Of a stretch of DNA of 64,000 bases, positions 40,671 to 50,516 are shown one piece after another. The stretch comes from Butyricimonas faecalis (GTDB taxonomy: Bacteria > Bacteroidota > Bacteroidia > Bacteroidales > Marinifilaceae): NCBI RefSeq assembly GCF_003991565.1, contig NZ_CP032819.1, forward strand, positions 4,030,001-4,094,000, written 5' to 3'. The position numbers were made by a program, and so were the translations under genes. The notes below the pieces were generated by a model that saw nothing but the letters and a program-made list of their open reading frames with translations, searched no databases and was not told where the DNA came from. Within the stretch, counting starts at the first letter, position 1. Each line of letters opens with the position of its first letter.

Positions 40671-42031
40671 AAAAGCTAATCATATATACAGTATTTGCGG
40701 TAATGGTGTCGAGTTGCCATATTTACCGTAACTTTCCCGAAACCACAACTGTGGATAAAGAATTGTACGGTCAAGAGTATGTATCGGCAGATACGTCGAC
40801 GTTGGCTTCCCTTTCGTGGCGAGAACTGTTTACCGATATGTATTTGCAGCGACTTGTGGATTCTGCATTGCTCCGCAATACCGATCTGCGTGTGGCACGT
40901 TTGCGCACCGAGCAGGCTGAAGCCCTGTTGTTAAACGCTCGCCTCTCTTATCTCCCTTCATTTGGATTGTCGGCCGAAGGGACGCTGAGCAAGTTGGGAA
41001 GTGAATCGATGTCTAAAACCTATTCACTAGGTGGTTCAGCCAGCTGGGAAGTGGACATTTTCGGTCGAATCACAAATGCCAAGCGGGGAGCACGTGAAGC
41101 ATTGGAGGCGAGTAAAGCGTACGAGCAAGCCGTGCAGACCAACATAGTGGCTACTGTTGCAACGGGATATTACACGCTTCTCATGCTTGATGAACAATTG
41201 CGCATCAGCAGAGCGACACTTGTCAACTGGGAAAAAAGAATCCACATGCTCGAAGCCTTGAAGCGTGGAGGCGGTGGCGTAACCGATGCTGCCGTTTTAC
41301 AAGCGAAAGCCAACCGCATGTCATTGGAGAGTGCCGTGCTTTCCATTGAAAAGGGTATCCGGGAGGCCGAGAATACACTTTGTACATTACTTGCGATACC
41401 TCCGACAGCCTTCGTGCGAGGGGTGTTGGCGGAACAAAGTTTCCCGGAAAAACTATCCGTGGGTCTACCCATTCAATTGCTTGCCCATCGCCCCGATATA
41501 CGAATGGCGGAACATCAATTGGCACAAGCATTTTATGCTACTAATGCCGCTCGTGGTGCCTTCTATCCGTCAATCAACCTGTCCGGTAGTTTGGGATGGA
41601 CGAATAATGGCGGAGGCGTGGAACTCAATCCCACGCAGTGGCTTCTGAACGCCATCGGTTCACTCACCCAGCCGCTTTTCAACAAAGGGACCCATGTTGC
41701 CAACCTGAAGATTGCCAAAGCAGAACAAAATGCAGCCTTGTTGACATTTCGTCAAGCTTTGCTGGCTGCCGGTGCTGAAGTAAACAATGCGTTGGCAGCC
41801 CTGCAAACCTCTCGCGGTAAACTTTTGATAGACGGGGAACAAGTTAGCTTGTTGCAGGAAGCTGTTCGAAAAACGGAGTTACTCATGCGCCATTCTTCGA
41901 TGAATTATCTTGAAGTATTAACCGCACAACAAACGCTTTTGGATGCGGAGCAAGCTGTTGCGCAGGATAAATTTGATGAGATACAGAGCATCATTTCGCT
42001 CTATCACGCTTTAGGCGGGGGAGTACAATAA
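40667..42031 (+). CDS. Outer-membrane efflux channel lipoprotein (OprM/NodT type)
   Basis: 454 residues. Lipoprotein signal with Cys at about residue 17 ('VMVSSCHIYRNF'), two repeated TolC-type helical hairpin domains ('LRVARLRTEQAEALLLNARLSYLPSFGLSAEG' in outline; 'LAHRPDIRMAEHQLAQAFYATNAARGAFYPSINLSGSLG' in outline). It forms the outer-membrane exit of the RND pump. Its ATG overlaps the end of the pump gene, and a strong terminator follows at 42050-42093, closing the operon. Confidence 0.93.
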   Translation: MKKLIIYTVFAVMVSSCHIYRNFPETTTVDKELYGQEYVSADTSTLASLSWRELFTDMYLQRLVDSALLRNTDLRVARLRTEQAEALLLNARLSYLPSFGLSAEGTLSKLGSESMSKTYSLGGSASWEVDIFGRITNAKRGAREALEASKAYEQAVQTNIVATVATGYYTLLMLDEQLRISRATLVNWEKRIHMLEALKRGGGGVTDAAVLQAKANRMSLESAVLSIEKGIREAENTLCTLLAIPPTAFVRGVLAEQSFPEKLSVGLPIQLLAHRPDIRMAEHQLAQAFYATNAARGAFYPSINLSGSLGWTNNGGGVELNPTQWLLNAIGSLTQPLFNKGTHVANLKIAKAEQNAALLTFRQALLAAGAEVNNALAALQTSRGKLLIDGEQVSLLQEAVRKTELLMRHSSMNYLEVLTAQQTLLDAEQAVAQDKFDEIQSIISLYHALGGGVQ

Positions 42032-42049
42032 TTACTCTTGTTTTTATAG

Positions 42050-42093
42050 GAAGTTGTCTAAAAAAGCGATACGCTGGTTTTTTAGACAACTTC
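42050..42093. terminator. Strong terminator after the efflux operon
   Basis: GAAGTTGTCTAAAAAA (42050-42065) pairs perfectly with its 16-bp complement at 42078-42093 around a 12-nt loop, followed by TTTT. Works in both directions and also faces the convergent gene at 42118. Confidence 0.9.
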
Positions 42094-42117
42094 TTTTGAA
42101 ATGAATCGTTCTTCGAT

Positions 42118-42924
42118 TTAATCTTTTCTCATATTGACGTCCGTCAGAGTAAAAGTTCTATTGATGTGTCCGGTCAGCACGATACGGCATGTCGTTGAAC
42201 TTGTCGGGTTTTTAAGTGTCAAAGTACCCGTTCCAAGTTTTTTGGTGGAGTATTTGCCGTAGCTGGAATTACATTCCCGTAGATTATACGTGAACGCGTA
42301 ATCGTCTTTTCCGCTATGTTTTAATTCCAGGTAACGTCCCTTGCCAAGGTTAATATCCGAGTTATCCTTGCGCCGCATTATTTCCATACCGTCAAAAGCT
42401 TCCGTGTATTTTTCGTTAGAATTCGTTGCTAAAGATTTCCACACCCCGAAAGAGAGAGTGCTATCGGTTTTATTTTCTTTCCATGAGGAGTAGGTGAGCA
42501 ATAATTTTAAATATTCAAGTTTGTCTTGTTCGCGTTTGAAACTATCGTCACTGGATTGGGATTTTCCACTCCATTCGTTTTCATTGGGAAGTGTTACTTG
42601 CCATTGGGCTCCTACCGTTGTGGCTAAAATCTGCGTGGCAGGATCATAATTCCAAGATCCTTTTGAACCAGTTAATAATGAATGTTTATTCCACTTTTCC
42701 AGTTTCATAAACCAGCAGGTTCCATCTCCGAAGAATAGATAGTCTCCTCCGGTTGATCCTGTAGTTTTCCAGTAACCGACAAATGGACGGGCCTCTTTCG
42801 CTAAGTTTTTTTCGGGTTCGTCATCATCACCTTCATCAGAGGTGCTGCTGCCGGATGAACAGGCTGTAAACCCTAATCCTGCAAAAATAAGCAGCATGGG
42901 GAACAAAAAATGTTTGAGTTTCAT
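42118..42924 (-). CDS. Unknown lipoprotein
   Basis: 268 residues with a lipoprotein signal ('LGFTACSSGSS', Cys about 22), an acidic linker (DEGDDDEPE) and a beta-rich globular part with several tryptophans ('RPFVGYWKTTGSTGGDYLFFGDGTCWFM'). The 'VGYWK....LFFGDGT' pattern resembles lipocalin-like calycin starts, but I do not recognise a family. Convergent with the efflux operon; upstream lies the 500-bp region with 11-bp repeats. Confidence 0.7.
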   Translation of the reverse strand: MKLKHFLFPMLLIFAGLGFTACSSGSSTSDEGDDDEPEKNLAKEARPFVGYWKTTGSTGGDYLFFGDGTCWFMKLEKWNKHSLLTGSKGSWNYDPATQILATTVGAQWQVTLPNENEWSGKSQSSDDSFKREQDKLEYLKLLLTYSSWKENKTDSTLSFGVWKSLATNSNEKYTEAFDGMEIMRRKDNSDINLGKGRYLELKHSGKDDYAFTYNLRECNSSYGKYSTKKLGTGTLTLKNPTSSTTCRIVLTGHINRTFTLTDVNMRKD

Positions 42925-43424
42925 AGTCGTAAAATTGAAATTAATTTAGCGGTGTAAAAATAATATATTTTTTAACATCTTGATTCCGGCTTACAAGGGG
43001 GTAAAACAAATTTTTTAGGATAATGTAATACAATTATTTTGTACATCGGTGCTGTCGTGTAAAATATTCAAGGTCTATAGTTTGATATGGCGAGATATTA
43101 AACTTTTAGTAAAACAATAGAATGACAAATCATAATCACTAGTGGATCATTTCCGGATATAAAGTTTTTAGTATGCTTATAAATCCCTAATAGAACGCTA
43201 TTCCGTATAGCGTTTTAATAGGGTTTTAATAGCGTTCTAATAGCGTTTTACACGGTAGTGATCCGGATGTAATCATGTGTTTATTTACAATTGGGGTATA
43301 AAATTGGATTTAATTCCGGATTATTTCCCCACATCTACCGCTTTAGTGTTAAATTTACATTCTTGTATAAGAGTGTGTTATGGAGGGATGTAACAGAGAA
43401 GTTTGAGTATAAAAAGTGGCTTCC
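42925..43424. other. 500-bp non-coding region with tandem repeats
   Basis: No gene seen. The middle holds four contiguous 11-bp repeats (43207-43250) preceded by one inverted unit (listed separately). On either side are two related words, AGTGGATCATTTCCGGATAT (43140-43159) and AGTGATCCGGATGTAA (43257-43272). The part next to 42924 probably carries the promoter of the lipoprotein gene, but no clear TTTG/TAnnTTTG pair was found. Confidence 0.6.
43191..43250. repeat. Four 11-bp tandem repeats plus one inverted unit
   Basis: ATAG(C/G)GTT(T/C)TA repeats without gaps at 43207-43217, 43218-43228, 43229-43239 and 43240-43250; TAGAACGCTAT at 43191-43201 is an exact inverted copy of the third unit and can pair with the first as a hairpin. 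An 11-bp period is close to one DNA turn, as in arrays of protein binding sites. There are no spacers, so it is not CRISPR. Confidence 0.75.
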
Positions 43425-43997
43425 TTACGGGTACAACAAGTAAATTAAATATGCCACACTTAAATAATCGGCAAGGTCAACGCGAAGTTTTTTTAAAGCT
43501 ATTCCGATTTGCTTTTCCACGGTACGGGTGGAAAGTTGCATTTCGTTAGCGATTTCCGCGACACTTTTGTTTTCAAACCGATTCATGATGAAAATTTTCT
43601 GGCATTGGGCCGGGAGGTTGTGGACAGCACGCTCGATGTGTTCTTTCAATTCGGATTTCACGTAATATTCCCACGTGAGCAGACCGGTGACATCTCCTTT
43701 TTGAACGATATATTCCCGGTATTCGTCACGCACTTTTAATTGTGCAAGGTAATTGAGTGACTGGTTTCGCACGGCTGTAAACAGGTATGCCTTTTGGTTT
43801 TCCATTTGCAGTATTTCCTGCTTTTCCCACACGAGGGTGAAAACGTCACACACGATGTCTTCAGCCGTGTTAACATTTCCGACAAGGCGGGTGGCATACG
43901 CAACCAAGCCCGCGTAATACGTGTTAAATAATGATTCGAATAAATCAATGTTGCGGCTAATTGATACTGAAAAGATATGTGATTTCAAATAACTCAT
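43425..43997 (-). CDS. ECF RNA polymerase sigma factor (FecI-like)
   Basis: 190 residues. Region 2 (about 20-85: 'FNTYYAGLVAYATRLVGNVNTAEDIVCDVFTLVWEK' in outline) and region 4 (about 128-180: 'LPAQCQKIFIMNRFENKSVAEIANEMQLSTRTVEKQI' in outline) are both present. This is the type that, with a FecR anti-sigma factor and an STN-bearing SusC, directs transcription of one import operon. The matching fecR (44206) lies divergent, followed by susC and susD. A minus-strand -7 box TATCTTTG lies at 44035-44028, about 31 bp before the start codon. Confidence 0.93.
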   Translation of the reverse strand: MSYLKSHIFSVSISRNIDLFESLFNTYYAGLVAYATRLVGNVNTAEDIVCDVFTLVWEKQEILQMENQKAYLFTAVRNQSLNYLAQLKVRDEYREYIVQKGDVTGLLTWEYYVKSELKEHIERAVHNLPAQCQKIFIMNRFENKSVAEIANEMQLSTRTVEKQIGIALKKLRVDLADYLSVAYLIYLLYP

Positions 43998-44027
43998 ATA
44001 TTCAAATCATATTCGTGATCTCCGTGG

Positions 44028-44035
44028 CAAAGATA
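44028..44035 (-). promoter_or_regulatory. -7 box of the ECF sigma gene
   Basis: TATCTTTG on the minus strand, a perfect TAnnTTTG; no clear -33 TTTG at 19-21 bp. Confidence 0.55.
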
Positions 44036-44205
44036 AAAATAATATTTGAAACGCGGATGGCTCAAGTTGTGTGTTAATATCTGAAACTCACGGCAAAACT
44101 TATTTCATGAAAAAATGTATTTTTTTTCAAATGGGCTTACGTATTTTTCGTGTCTGAATTGTTTTATATAAAAAGATGATGAAATGATAAAAGAATTAAA
44201 GTGAT

Positions 44206-45264
44206 ATGGAGCCGGGTATAGAAGATGAAAAATTGAAAGAAGCCCTCGATTTGCTGGAGGAGATCGAGCGGGTGGATGAGAAGAAAGGATACGATCGCTT
44301 GGTGAAGCCTCTCCGTCAAAAGGAGAGACGTTTGTTGGCGTGGCGGCGAGTGGTGCTTTCTTCCGCGGCGGTTATATTGCCATTGCTTGTCGCGGGGATA
44401 TGGTGGAGTGTGCGGGAAAAGGCGGAGGTGCCGCCGTTGGCACGGGTGGATGCTATCGTACCCGGGGTGAATACGGCCCGACTGATATTGGCAGATAGGA
44501 AAGAGATTCTTTTGGACACGATGTCAGCCCGAAATTTGACGCTTGTTTCGGGAGAGACTGTCCGGAAAGAGGGGACGGGCGTGGTTTACGAGAATGGTCA
44601 AAAGACGAGTGAGACGGTTGTCTATAATGAGTTGGTTGTTCCCAAGGGGGGAGAGTACGATATCGTGCTCGGAGATGGAACGCGCGTGTGGTTGAACGCG
44701 GATTCCAAGTTGAAGTTCCCGGTTTCTTTTACCGGCAAAGAGAGACGGGTGTATTTGGAAGGAGAGGGGTATATTGATGTGGCGCGGGATACTGCCAGAC
44801 CTTTTATCGTCGAAACCCGGGAGCAAAGTATTCGGGTGTTGGGAACGGCCTTTAACGTGTATGCGCACGAGGGAGAACGAATGACTTACACGACCCTAGC
44901 CCGGGGAAGTGTGCAGGTGAAGGATAAAAAGACGGGGAAAAGCGTGGCGTTGCATCCCGGGGAGCAACTTTGTCTGGACGTGGCGGATAGAGGGATGGTG
45001 GTGCGAGAGGTGGATGTGCGAAAGGAGTGCGCGTGGAAAGACGGCATGTTCGTGTTTAACGGGCAGACGTTGGAGCAGATTATGCTTAAATTATCCCGTT
45101 GGTACAATGTTACGGTCTTTTATCAAAACGAGGAAGCCAAAAAGATCGTGTTCAAGGGGAATCTTCCTCGATATAGTGATTTCCAGACGATGTTGAGTAT
45201 TTTGGAGAAAAGTAGTGAAGTCAAATTCAGTGAGAAAAATCGTGTAATTACGGTAAGTATATAA
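44206..45264 (+). CDS. FecR-family anti-sigma factor
   Basis: 352 residues. A cytoplasmic N-terminal part (about 1-48, binds the sigma factor), one membrane helix ('VVLSSAAVILPLLVAGIWW', about 49-67), the periplasmic FecR domain ('LVVPKGGEYDIVLGDGTRVWLNADSKLKFP' in outline; 'VLGTAFNVYA') and the C-terminal DUF4974 ('LEQIMLKLSRWYNVTVFY'). The signal would come from the STN domain of the SusC encoded next. Divergent from its ECF sigma gene with 208 bp between. Confidence 0.94.
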   Translation: MEPGIEDEKLKEALDLLEEIERVDEKKGYDRLVKPLRQKERRLLAWRRVVLSSAAVILPLLVAGIWWSVREKAEVPPLARVDAIVPGVNTARLILADRKEILLDTMSARNLTLVSGETVRKEGTGVVYENGQKTSETVVYNELVVPKGGEYDIVLGDGTRVWLNADSKLKFPVSFTGKERRVYLEGEGYIDVARDTARPFIVETREQSIRVLGTAFNVYAHEGERMTYTTLARGSVQVKDKKTGKSVALHPGEQLCLDVADRGMVVREVDVRKECAWKDGMFVFNGQTLEQIMLKLSRWYNVTVFYQNEEAKKIVFKGNLPRYSDFQTMLSILEKSSEVKFSEKNRVITVSI

Positions 45265-45270
45265 AAAACG

Positions 45271-45299
45271 ACAAGAGGAATCTGGTAAATTCCTCTTGT
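45271..45299 (+). terminator. Hairpin between fecR and susC
   Basis: ACAAGAGGAAT (45271-45281) pairs perfectly with ATTCCTCTTGT (45289-45299), loop of 7. No T-run; probably an attenuator or processing site that lets fecR and susC be expressed at different levels. Confidence 0.6.
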
Positions 45300-45355
45300 G
45301 GAACGAAACATCTGCTGGTAACAGATGCATGTTAAATCTAAATTTAAACAAAGGT

Positions 45356-48300
45356 ATGAAAAAAAACAGGAATTGTGCCTTTTTCTCGAAAGAGAAAAGG
45401 CGAAAAATTTTGTTAGTTATGAAATTGAAGTTGTTCGTTTTATTGTGTTGTGTTCAAACCGTGAACGCGACAGCTTTTTCCCAAGAGCAAAAGTTGGACA
45501 TTTCGTTTAATAACGAGGCTATCGTGAAGGTGTTTGATTATTTGCAGGATCAGACGGGATTACAGTTTTTCTATCGCGATAAAAGCATTTCTGCGACGGA
45601 GCGGATAACGGTGGACATGAAGCAAGCTACTTTGTCTGAGATTTTAGAGAATGTACTAGGCAAACGAGGCTATGCTTACGAGATTTTGGAGGATGTGGTT
45701 ATAATAAAATTCAAGGCACAAGACGAGCGGGAAAAGAGTAGCGTGAAGGTTAAAGGTTTTGTTCGGGACGAGAACAAACATCCGATGCCGGGGGTAACGG
45801 TGAAAGTGGCGGGTTTGACCATTGGTACGGCCACGAATGCCAAGGGATGGTTCGTGTTGGAATTGCCTTTGCGGAAAGGAGTCTTGGAGTTTTCTTTCGT
45901 GGGATACAAGAAGAAGTTGATTGAGTTTACCCAAAAAACGGCTCAAGATACGTTGCATGTTACCCTGGAAGAGGATACAAAGGCTTTGGACGAGGTTACC
46001 GTGGTGTCGACGGGATATAATACCGTGAACCGGAAAGATATGGTCGGTTCTTACACGGCGATGAAGGCGGAGGATGTGTTGATGCCTTCTTACAATTCTA
46101 TCGATCAGATGTTGCAGGGGCAGGTTGCTGGGTTGGTCGTGATGAACACTAGTTCTCGGGTGGGTACAAGCCCGAAAATCAAGTTAAGAGGGACGAGTAC
46201 GATGCTGGGGAATACATCGCCGTTGTGGGTGGTGGACGGTATCGTGCAGGAAGATCCGTTGGAGATTGAGGCAAGTGATGTGATGACGCAAGATTTGAAA
46301 GATATCGTGGGAAGCCAGATTTCATGGTTGAATCCGATGGATATAGAAACGATCACGGTGTTGAAGGATGCTTCAGCCACGGCCATTTACGGTTCGAAGG
46401 CTTCGAACGGGGTGATCGTGATCACGACGAAGAAAGGGAAAGCGGGACGCTTGACCGTGAATTACACGGGAAACATGACGATTAACACCCGTCCCAATTA
46501 CGGGATGTTCAATTACATGAATTCCCAAGAAAGGGTACGTTTTTCACAGGAAGTGTATAATGCCGGAACTCCTTATTACCAGGAGCCGATCAACCAGCCT
46601 TATACTTACGAGGGAGCATTGAAAATGTATTTGGAGGGAGAGATGGATTACGAGACGTACACGAAAAGAAAGGCTTTTCTGGAAACGGTGAACACGGATT
46701 GGTTCGACTTGTTGACCCGCACGGCTGTCAGTCACAATCATAATTTAAGCGTGGCAGGCGGAACAGAAGAGGTTACTTACAATGCTTCCGTGGGGTATAA
46801 CAACACGATGGGGCAAGAGATCGGGAACTCAAGCGAGAGAATGACCGGACGGTTGGCGTTGAATGCTCGCCTGCACGAGAAGGTGCGCTTGGACGTGCAG
46901 ATTAATGCGACTTCCACGGAAACAAAGACTTTCGGACAAGGAGTAAACCCGTTGTCGTATGCCACGACGACGAGTAGGGCACTTCCTGCTTATGATGAGA
47001 ACGGGGATCCGGTATATTATCAAAAGAGGTGCGGTTATCAGTACAATCGAGCCGTGGAAAATTTGAGCTATAATTTTATCAATGAACGGGATAATAGCGG
47101 TACGACAAACAAAAACATACATTTATCCACGGCGTTGAATTTCAAGTGGTATATTCTGGATTGGTTGAGTTACGAGTTTGCCGGAGGGTACACGGCTTCC
47201 AGCACGAACGGAGAGAGTTATTTTACGGAAAGGACTTTCCGTGTGGCACAAAATTACCGGGGGTATGATTACGGTACGGTGGAACCGGGTAGTGAATTAT
47301 TCAACTCGGCGCTTATGCCTTTCGGAGGCGTGTTGTTCACGACGGATGCCGTGCAACGTTCGTACAACGTGCAAAACAAATTATTGGTATCCAAGTCATT
47401 CAATGAAGATCATCGTTTGAATGCCATGTTGATGATGGAGGTTCGTTCCTCTTCCGTGAAGAATTCTTCCAGTAAAGTATTTGGGTACTTGCCTGACCGG
47501 GGCGAGGCTTTAATCGAACCTACTTCCCCCGACAAGTTTGTCGGAATCTCCAGTTCGCTCTCCGGATGGGGATTGTTGGGGGAATTTTATAATGGTATGG
47601 GATGGAAACGTACGAATAACACGGAGAATTACCTCTCTTTCATGGGAACGGTGGCTTATTCTTTGAAGAATCGGTACGTGTTCAATTTTTCTGTGCGTAA
47701 TGATGCATCCAATCGTTTCGGGCAGGACCAGAACGATCGTTTCGACCCGACCTATTCTTTCGGTTTGTCATGGAGTGCCATGGATGAACCTTGGCTTGCT
47801 GGGATAAAAGGCTGGTTGAACACTTTCAACATTCGTGCCACTTATGGAATACAGGGTAATGCCATGACGAAATTGGGACCGGACTTGGTTTTGGCACAAA
47901 GAGGGATAAAGTCTGTTTATAACCAATATTACTCGACGATTTCCAGTTTGCCTAATCCGGGGCTCTCGTGGGAAAAGACAAAATCATGGGACTGGGGAGT
48001 GGACATGACGTTGTTCAATATATTTGACGTGGTTGTTGATTATTACACGAGAAGTTCGAATGTTATCGTGCAACAGGATTTACCAGCGGAGTACGGAAAG
48101 GAAAGTATGCAAATGAACGGGGGAAAGATTACCAATAGAGGTATGGAGTTCACGGTTAGTTTTACACCGATCAGAACGAAGGATTGGGCGTTGAACTTGT
48201 CGTTGAATTCGTCTAAGAATTGGAATGAAACCGGTGAGGCAGAGTATTTTGCCTATAAAAACGAGTATATTAACGGTTCTTCCACCAAAGTGTTGAAAAA

Positions 48301-48979
48301 GGGGTATCCGGTCGGGGGATTCTGGTCATATTCTTTTGCGGGATTGAGCGCAGAGGACGGGCGTCCCTTGTTCAATTACGTGGACGTGCCAGAGGCGGAG
48401 AGAAATTCGTTGGTGGATCCCACGACATTCCTCGTGTACTCGGGCACAACAGAACCTAATTTCACGGGAGGTTTGAATTTCAGCTTGCGCTGGAAAGGAT
48501 TGACCCTTTCTTCGGGATTCTCGTTGCTGTTGGGAAGTAAGAAACGTTTGCCTTCACCTTACGAGGGATTCGAGCAGGGTGGAACGTATATGCCGGAACC
48601 TACTGTCAATCTGAACAAGGATTTGAATAAACGTTGGAAAAAGCCTGGCGACGAGAATTACACGAAAATACCGGGGGTGGTGAGGACATCGCAAACGTTA
48701 TACCTGCCGGATAATAGTACTGAAAGATGGATGGAAATGTGGGCTGATTCCGATGTGCAGGTCGCCAATGCGTCCTTTTTGCGCTGCCGCCAGTTGTCGT
48801 TGTCATGGAGAGTGGGGGAGGAATGGTGTAAGCGAATGGGATTGAAGACGCTCTCGGTAAATGCCTCAGTATCTAACCTGTTCGTGATTGCGAGCAAGCG
48901 TTGGAATGGTTTCGATCCGGAATTGGGGAATAGCGTACACCCGAAGAATTACTCCTTGGGTATTAATATTGGATTTTAA
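45356..48979 (+). CDS. SusC/RagA-family TonB-dependent transporter with STN domain
   Basis: 1207 residues from the ATG at 45356 (other in-frame starts at 45296 and 45329 are less likely because the first overlaps the hairpin). Long signal region ending 'TVNATAFSQ', STN domain ('ISFNNEAIVKVFDYLQDQTGLQFFYRD' in outline), carboxypeptidase-regulatory-like domain ('VKGFVRDENKHPMPGVTVKV'), TonB-box-like 'LDEVTVVSTGY', plug with '[20 protein letters not shown]', and a barrel ending in Phe. The STN domain ties it to the FecR upstream. It works with the SusD encoded 12 bp later. Neighbours (thioredoxins, metalloprotease) suggest a peptide or protein substrate. Confidence 0.95.
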   Translation: MKKNRNCAFFSKEKRRKILLVMKLKLFVLLCCVQTVNATAFSQEQKLDISFNNEAIVKVFDYLQDQTGLQFFYRDKSISATERITVDMKQATLSEILENVLGKRGYAYEILEDVVIIKFKAQDEREKSSVKVKGFVRDENKHPMPGVTVKVAGLTIGTATNAKGWFVLELPLRKGVLEFSFVGYKKKLIEFTQKTAQDTLHVTLEEDTKALDEVTVVSTGYNTVNRKDMVGSYTAMKAEDVLMPSYNSIDQMLQGQVAGLVVMNTSSRVGTSPKIKLRGTSTMLGNTSPLWVVDGIVQEDPLEIEASDVMTQDLKDIVGSQISWLNPMDIETITVLKDASATAIYGSKASNGVIVITTKKGKAGRLTVNYTGNMTINTRPNYGMFNYMNSQERVRFSQEVYNAGTPYYQEPINQPYTYEGALKMYLEGEMDYETYTKRKAFLETVNTDWFDLLTRTAVSHNHNLSVAGGTEEVTYNASVGYNNTMGQEIGNSSERMTGRLALNARLHEKVRLDVQINATSTETKTFGQGVNPLSYATTTSRALPAYDENGDPVYYQKRCGYQYNRAVENLSYNFINERDNSGTTNKNIHLSTALNFKWYILDWLSYEFAGGYTASSTNGESYFTERTFRVAQNYRGYDYGTVEPGSELFNSALMPFGGVLFTTDAVQRSYNVQNKLLVSKSFNEDHRLNAMLMMEVRSSSVKNSSSKVFGYLPDRGEALIEPTSPDKFVGISSSLSGWGLLGEFYNGMGWKRTNNTENYLSFMGTVAYSLKNRYVFNFSVRNDASNRFGQDQNDRFDPTYSFGLSWSAMDEPWLAGIKGWLNTFNIRATYGIQGNAMTKLGPDLVLAQRGIKSVYNQYYSTISSLPNPGLSWEKTKSWDWGVDMTLFNIFDVVVDYYTRSSNVIVQQDLPAEYGKESMQMNGGKITNRGMEFTVSFTPIRTKDWALNLSLNSSKNWNETGEAEYFAYKNEYINGSSTKVLKKGYPVGGFWSYSFAGLSAEDGRPLFNYVDVPEAERNSLVDPTTFLVYSGTTEPNFTGGLNFSLRWKGLTLSSGFSLLLGSKKRLPSPYEGFEQGGTYMPEPTVNLNKDLNKRWKKPGDENYTKIPGVVRTSQTLYLPDNSTERWMEMWADSDVQVANASFLRCRQLSLSWRVGEEWCKRMGLKTLSVNASVSNLFVIASKRWNGFDPELGNSVHPKNYSLGINIGF

Positions 48980-48991
48980 ATGCGTGGAAAT

Positions 48992-50503
48992 ATGAAAAAG
49001 TTATTGATCGTTTTATTAGCAGGACTAGCGGTAGCCTGTTCCGATTTTCTGGAACCGAAATCGCAAACTGAATATATACCGAGGGAGGCTTCTTCCTTGA
49101 ACGAGATGTTGTTAGGAGATGCCTATATCCTCATCGGGAATGGAAAGGAGGTTATGAATCTGTTGTTGATGTTCGATGATGACATCATGTGCACGGATTC
49201 TACCGGGGAGTTGAAAGCCTCAGCTATGAGGACGGCAGAAGATATTGTCGGGTTGGAAAAAGCGTATGCTTGGCAACCGGATATTTTTGTTGAGCCTTGT
49301 ATAACACCAGGAAATGCTTATAAAAACTTTTATACTTATATATTGGGTGCGAATGCTGCATTGGATTACATTGACGACGTGTCCGGAACGGAGAATGAGA
49401 AAAATATTGTGAAGGCACAGGCGTTGGCGTTACGGGGATTTTATTATTTCCAGTTGGTCAACATGTGGGGGGCTCCCTACAATTATGACAAGAAGGCATT
49501 GGGGGTACCGTTAAAGTTGACAAGTGCTTTGGAGGTGCTGGAACTTCCCCGGAATACGGTGGAGGAGGTGTATGAGCAGGTATTGAAGGATTTGAACGAG
49601 GCAGAATCGCTTTACGAGAAGTTGCCTGTCGAGCAGCAATACAAGAAGGATTACCGCACGAGCTTGCCGATGGTGCAGTTGTTGAAATCCCGTGTTTACC
49701 TGTATATGGAGGATTGGAAGAATGCAGCGATTTATGCGAAAAAGGTGATCAACGATTGGAATTTCACATTGACGGATTTGAACTCGTTGCCGACGCCAAC
49801 GTATGCCGCACCTTATTATAACTTTATCTCGCAGGAGTGTTCGGAAACGATATGGGTGTTTGGTAGTCTGCAGCTTTTCTTGAATTTAGTTAATATAGAT
49901 ATGGCTGATCCGAAGGATCGAGGAAGTCAATTGAACTTTTTCAATGCTTCATCGGATTTGCTAGGGAAATATAAGGAAGAAGACCTTCGTAAAGATAATT
50001 ATATCGTGCGTCGTTATTATGAGGATACCGAGCGACATTTACTCGGGTATGCCCCTTACGGCAAGTTTGCCGTGGATTATAGGATTACGCCTTCTAATTC
50101 CGAGAATTTCGCCCATGCCTTCCGGTTGGCGGAGGCTTACCTGAACTTGGCAGAAGCGGCGGCGTTGGATGATGACGAGGAAACTGCCGTGGAGGCGTTG
50201 GAAACCTTGTTGAAGAATCGTTTTGTCACGGGAACCGAAATTGAGATAACGGAAAGGGGGGACGCTCTAGTGGAGCGTATCCGTTTGGAGCGGCGTTTGG
50301 AATTGTGTTTCGAGGGGCACCGCTGGTTTGATTTGCGCCGTTATGGGATGCCGTCAATCACCCGTGTATGGAAAAACGGGGATTACGTGAAGAGCTACAC
50401 CCTGAAAGAGAAGGACCCGTTCTACACGTTGCCAATCCCGCCGAGCGTGTTGGAAGAGAACCGACAGTTGGTGCAAAACCCATTACCAGAAGTAAGGAAT
50501 TAA
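48992..50503 (+). CDS. SusD/RagB-family lipoprotein
   Basis: 503 residues. Lipoprotein signal with Cys at about residue 16 ('LAGLAVACSDFLEPKSQTEY'), then 'SSLNEMLLGDAYI', found at this place in the SusD subgroup that accompanies this SusC type (compare the gene at 59746). TPR helices and the C-terminal 'RLERRLELCFEGHRWFDLRRYGMP' motif are clear. An in-frame ATG 12 bp upstream is possible. Lid and capture protein of the SusC barrel. Confidence 0.95.
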   Translation: MKKLLIVLLAGLAVACSDFLEPKSQTEYIPREASSLNEMLLGDAYILIGNGKEVMNLLLMFDDDIMCTDSTGELKASAMRTAEDIVGLEKAYAWQPDIFVEPCITPGNAYKNFYTYILGANAALDYIDDVSGTENEKNIVKAQALALRGFYYFQLVNMWGAPYNYDKKALGVPLKLTSALEVLELPRNTVEEVYEQVLKDLNEAESLYEKLPVEQQYKKDYRTSLPMVQLLKSRVYLYMEDWKNAAIYAKKVINDWNFTLTDLNSLPTPTYAAPYYNFISQECSETIWVFGSLQLFLNLVNIDMADPKDRGSQLNFFNASSDLLGKYKEEDLRKDNYIVRRYYEDTERHLLGYAPYGKFAVDYRITPSNSENFAHAFRLAEAYLNLAEAAALDDDEETAVEALETLLKNRFVTGTEIEITERGDALVERIRLERRLELCFEGHRWFDLRRYGMPSITRVWKNGDYVKSYTLKEKDPFYTLPIPPSVLEENRQLVQNPLPEVRN

Positions 50504-50516
50504 AAAATAGAATGTT

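Noticed and set aside
43207..43250. Tandem repeats considered as a CRISPR array
   Set aside because: Units are 11 bp and directly joined with no spacers; no cas gene in the window.
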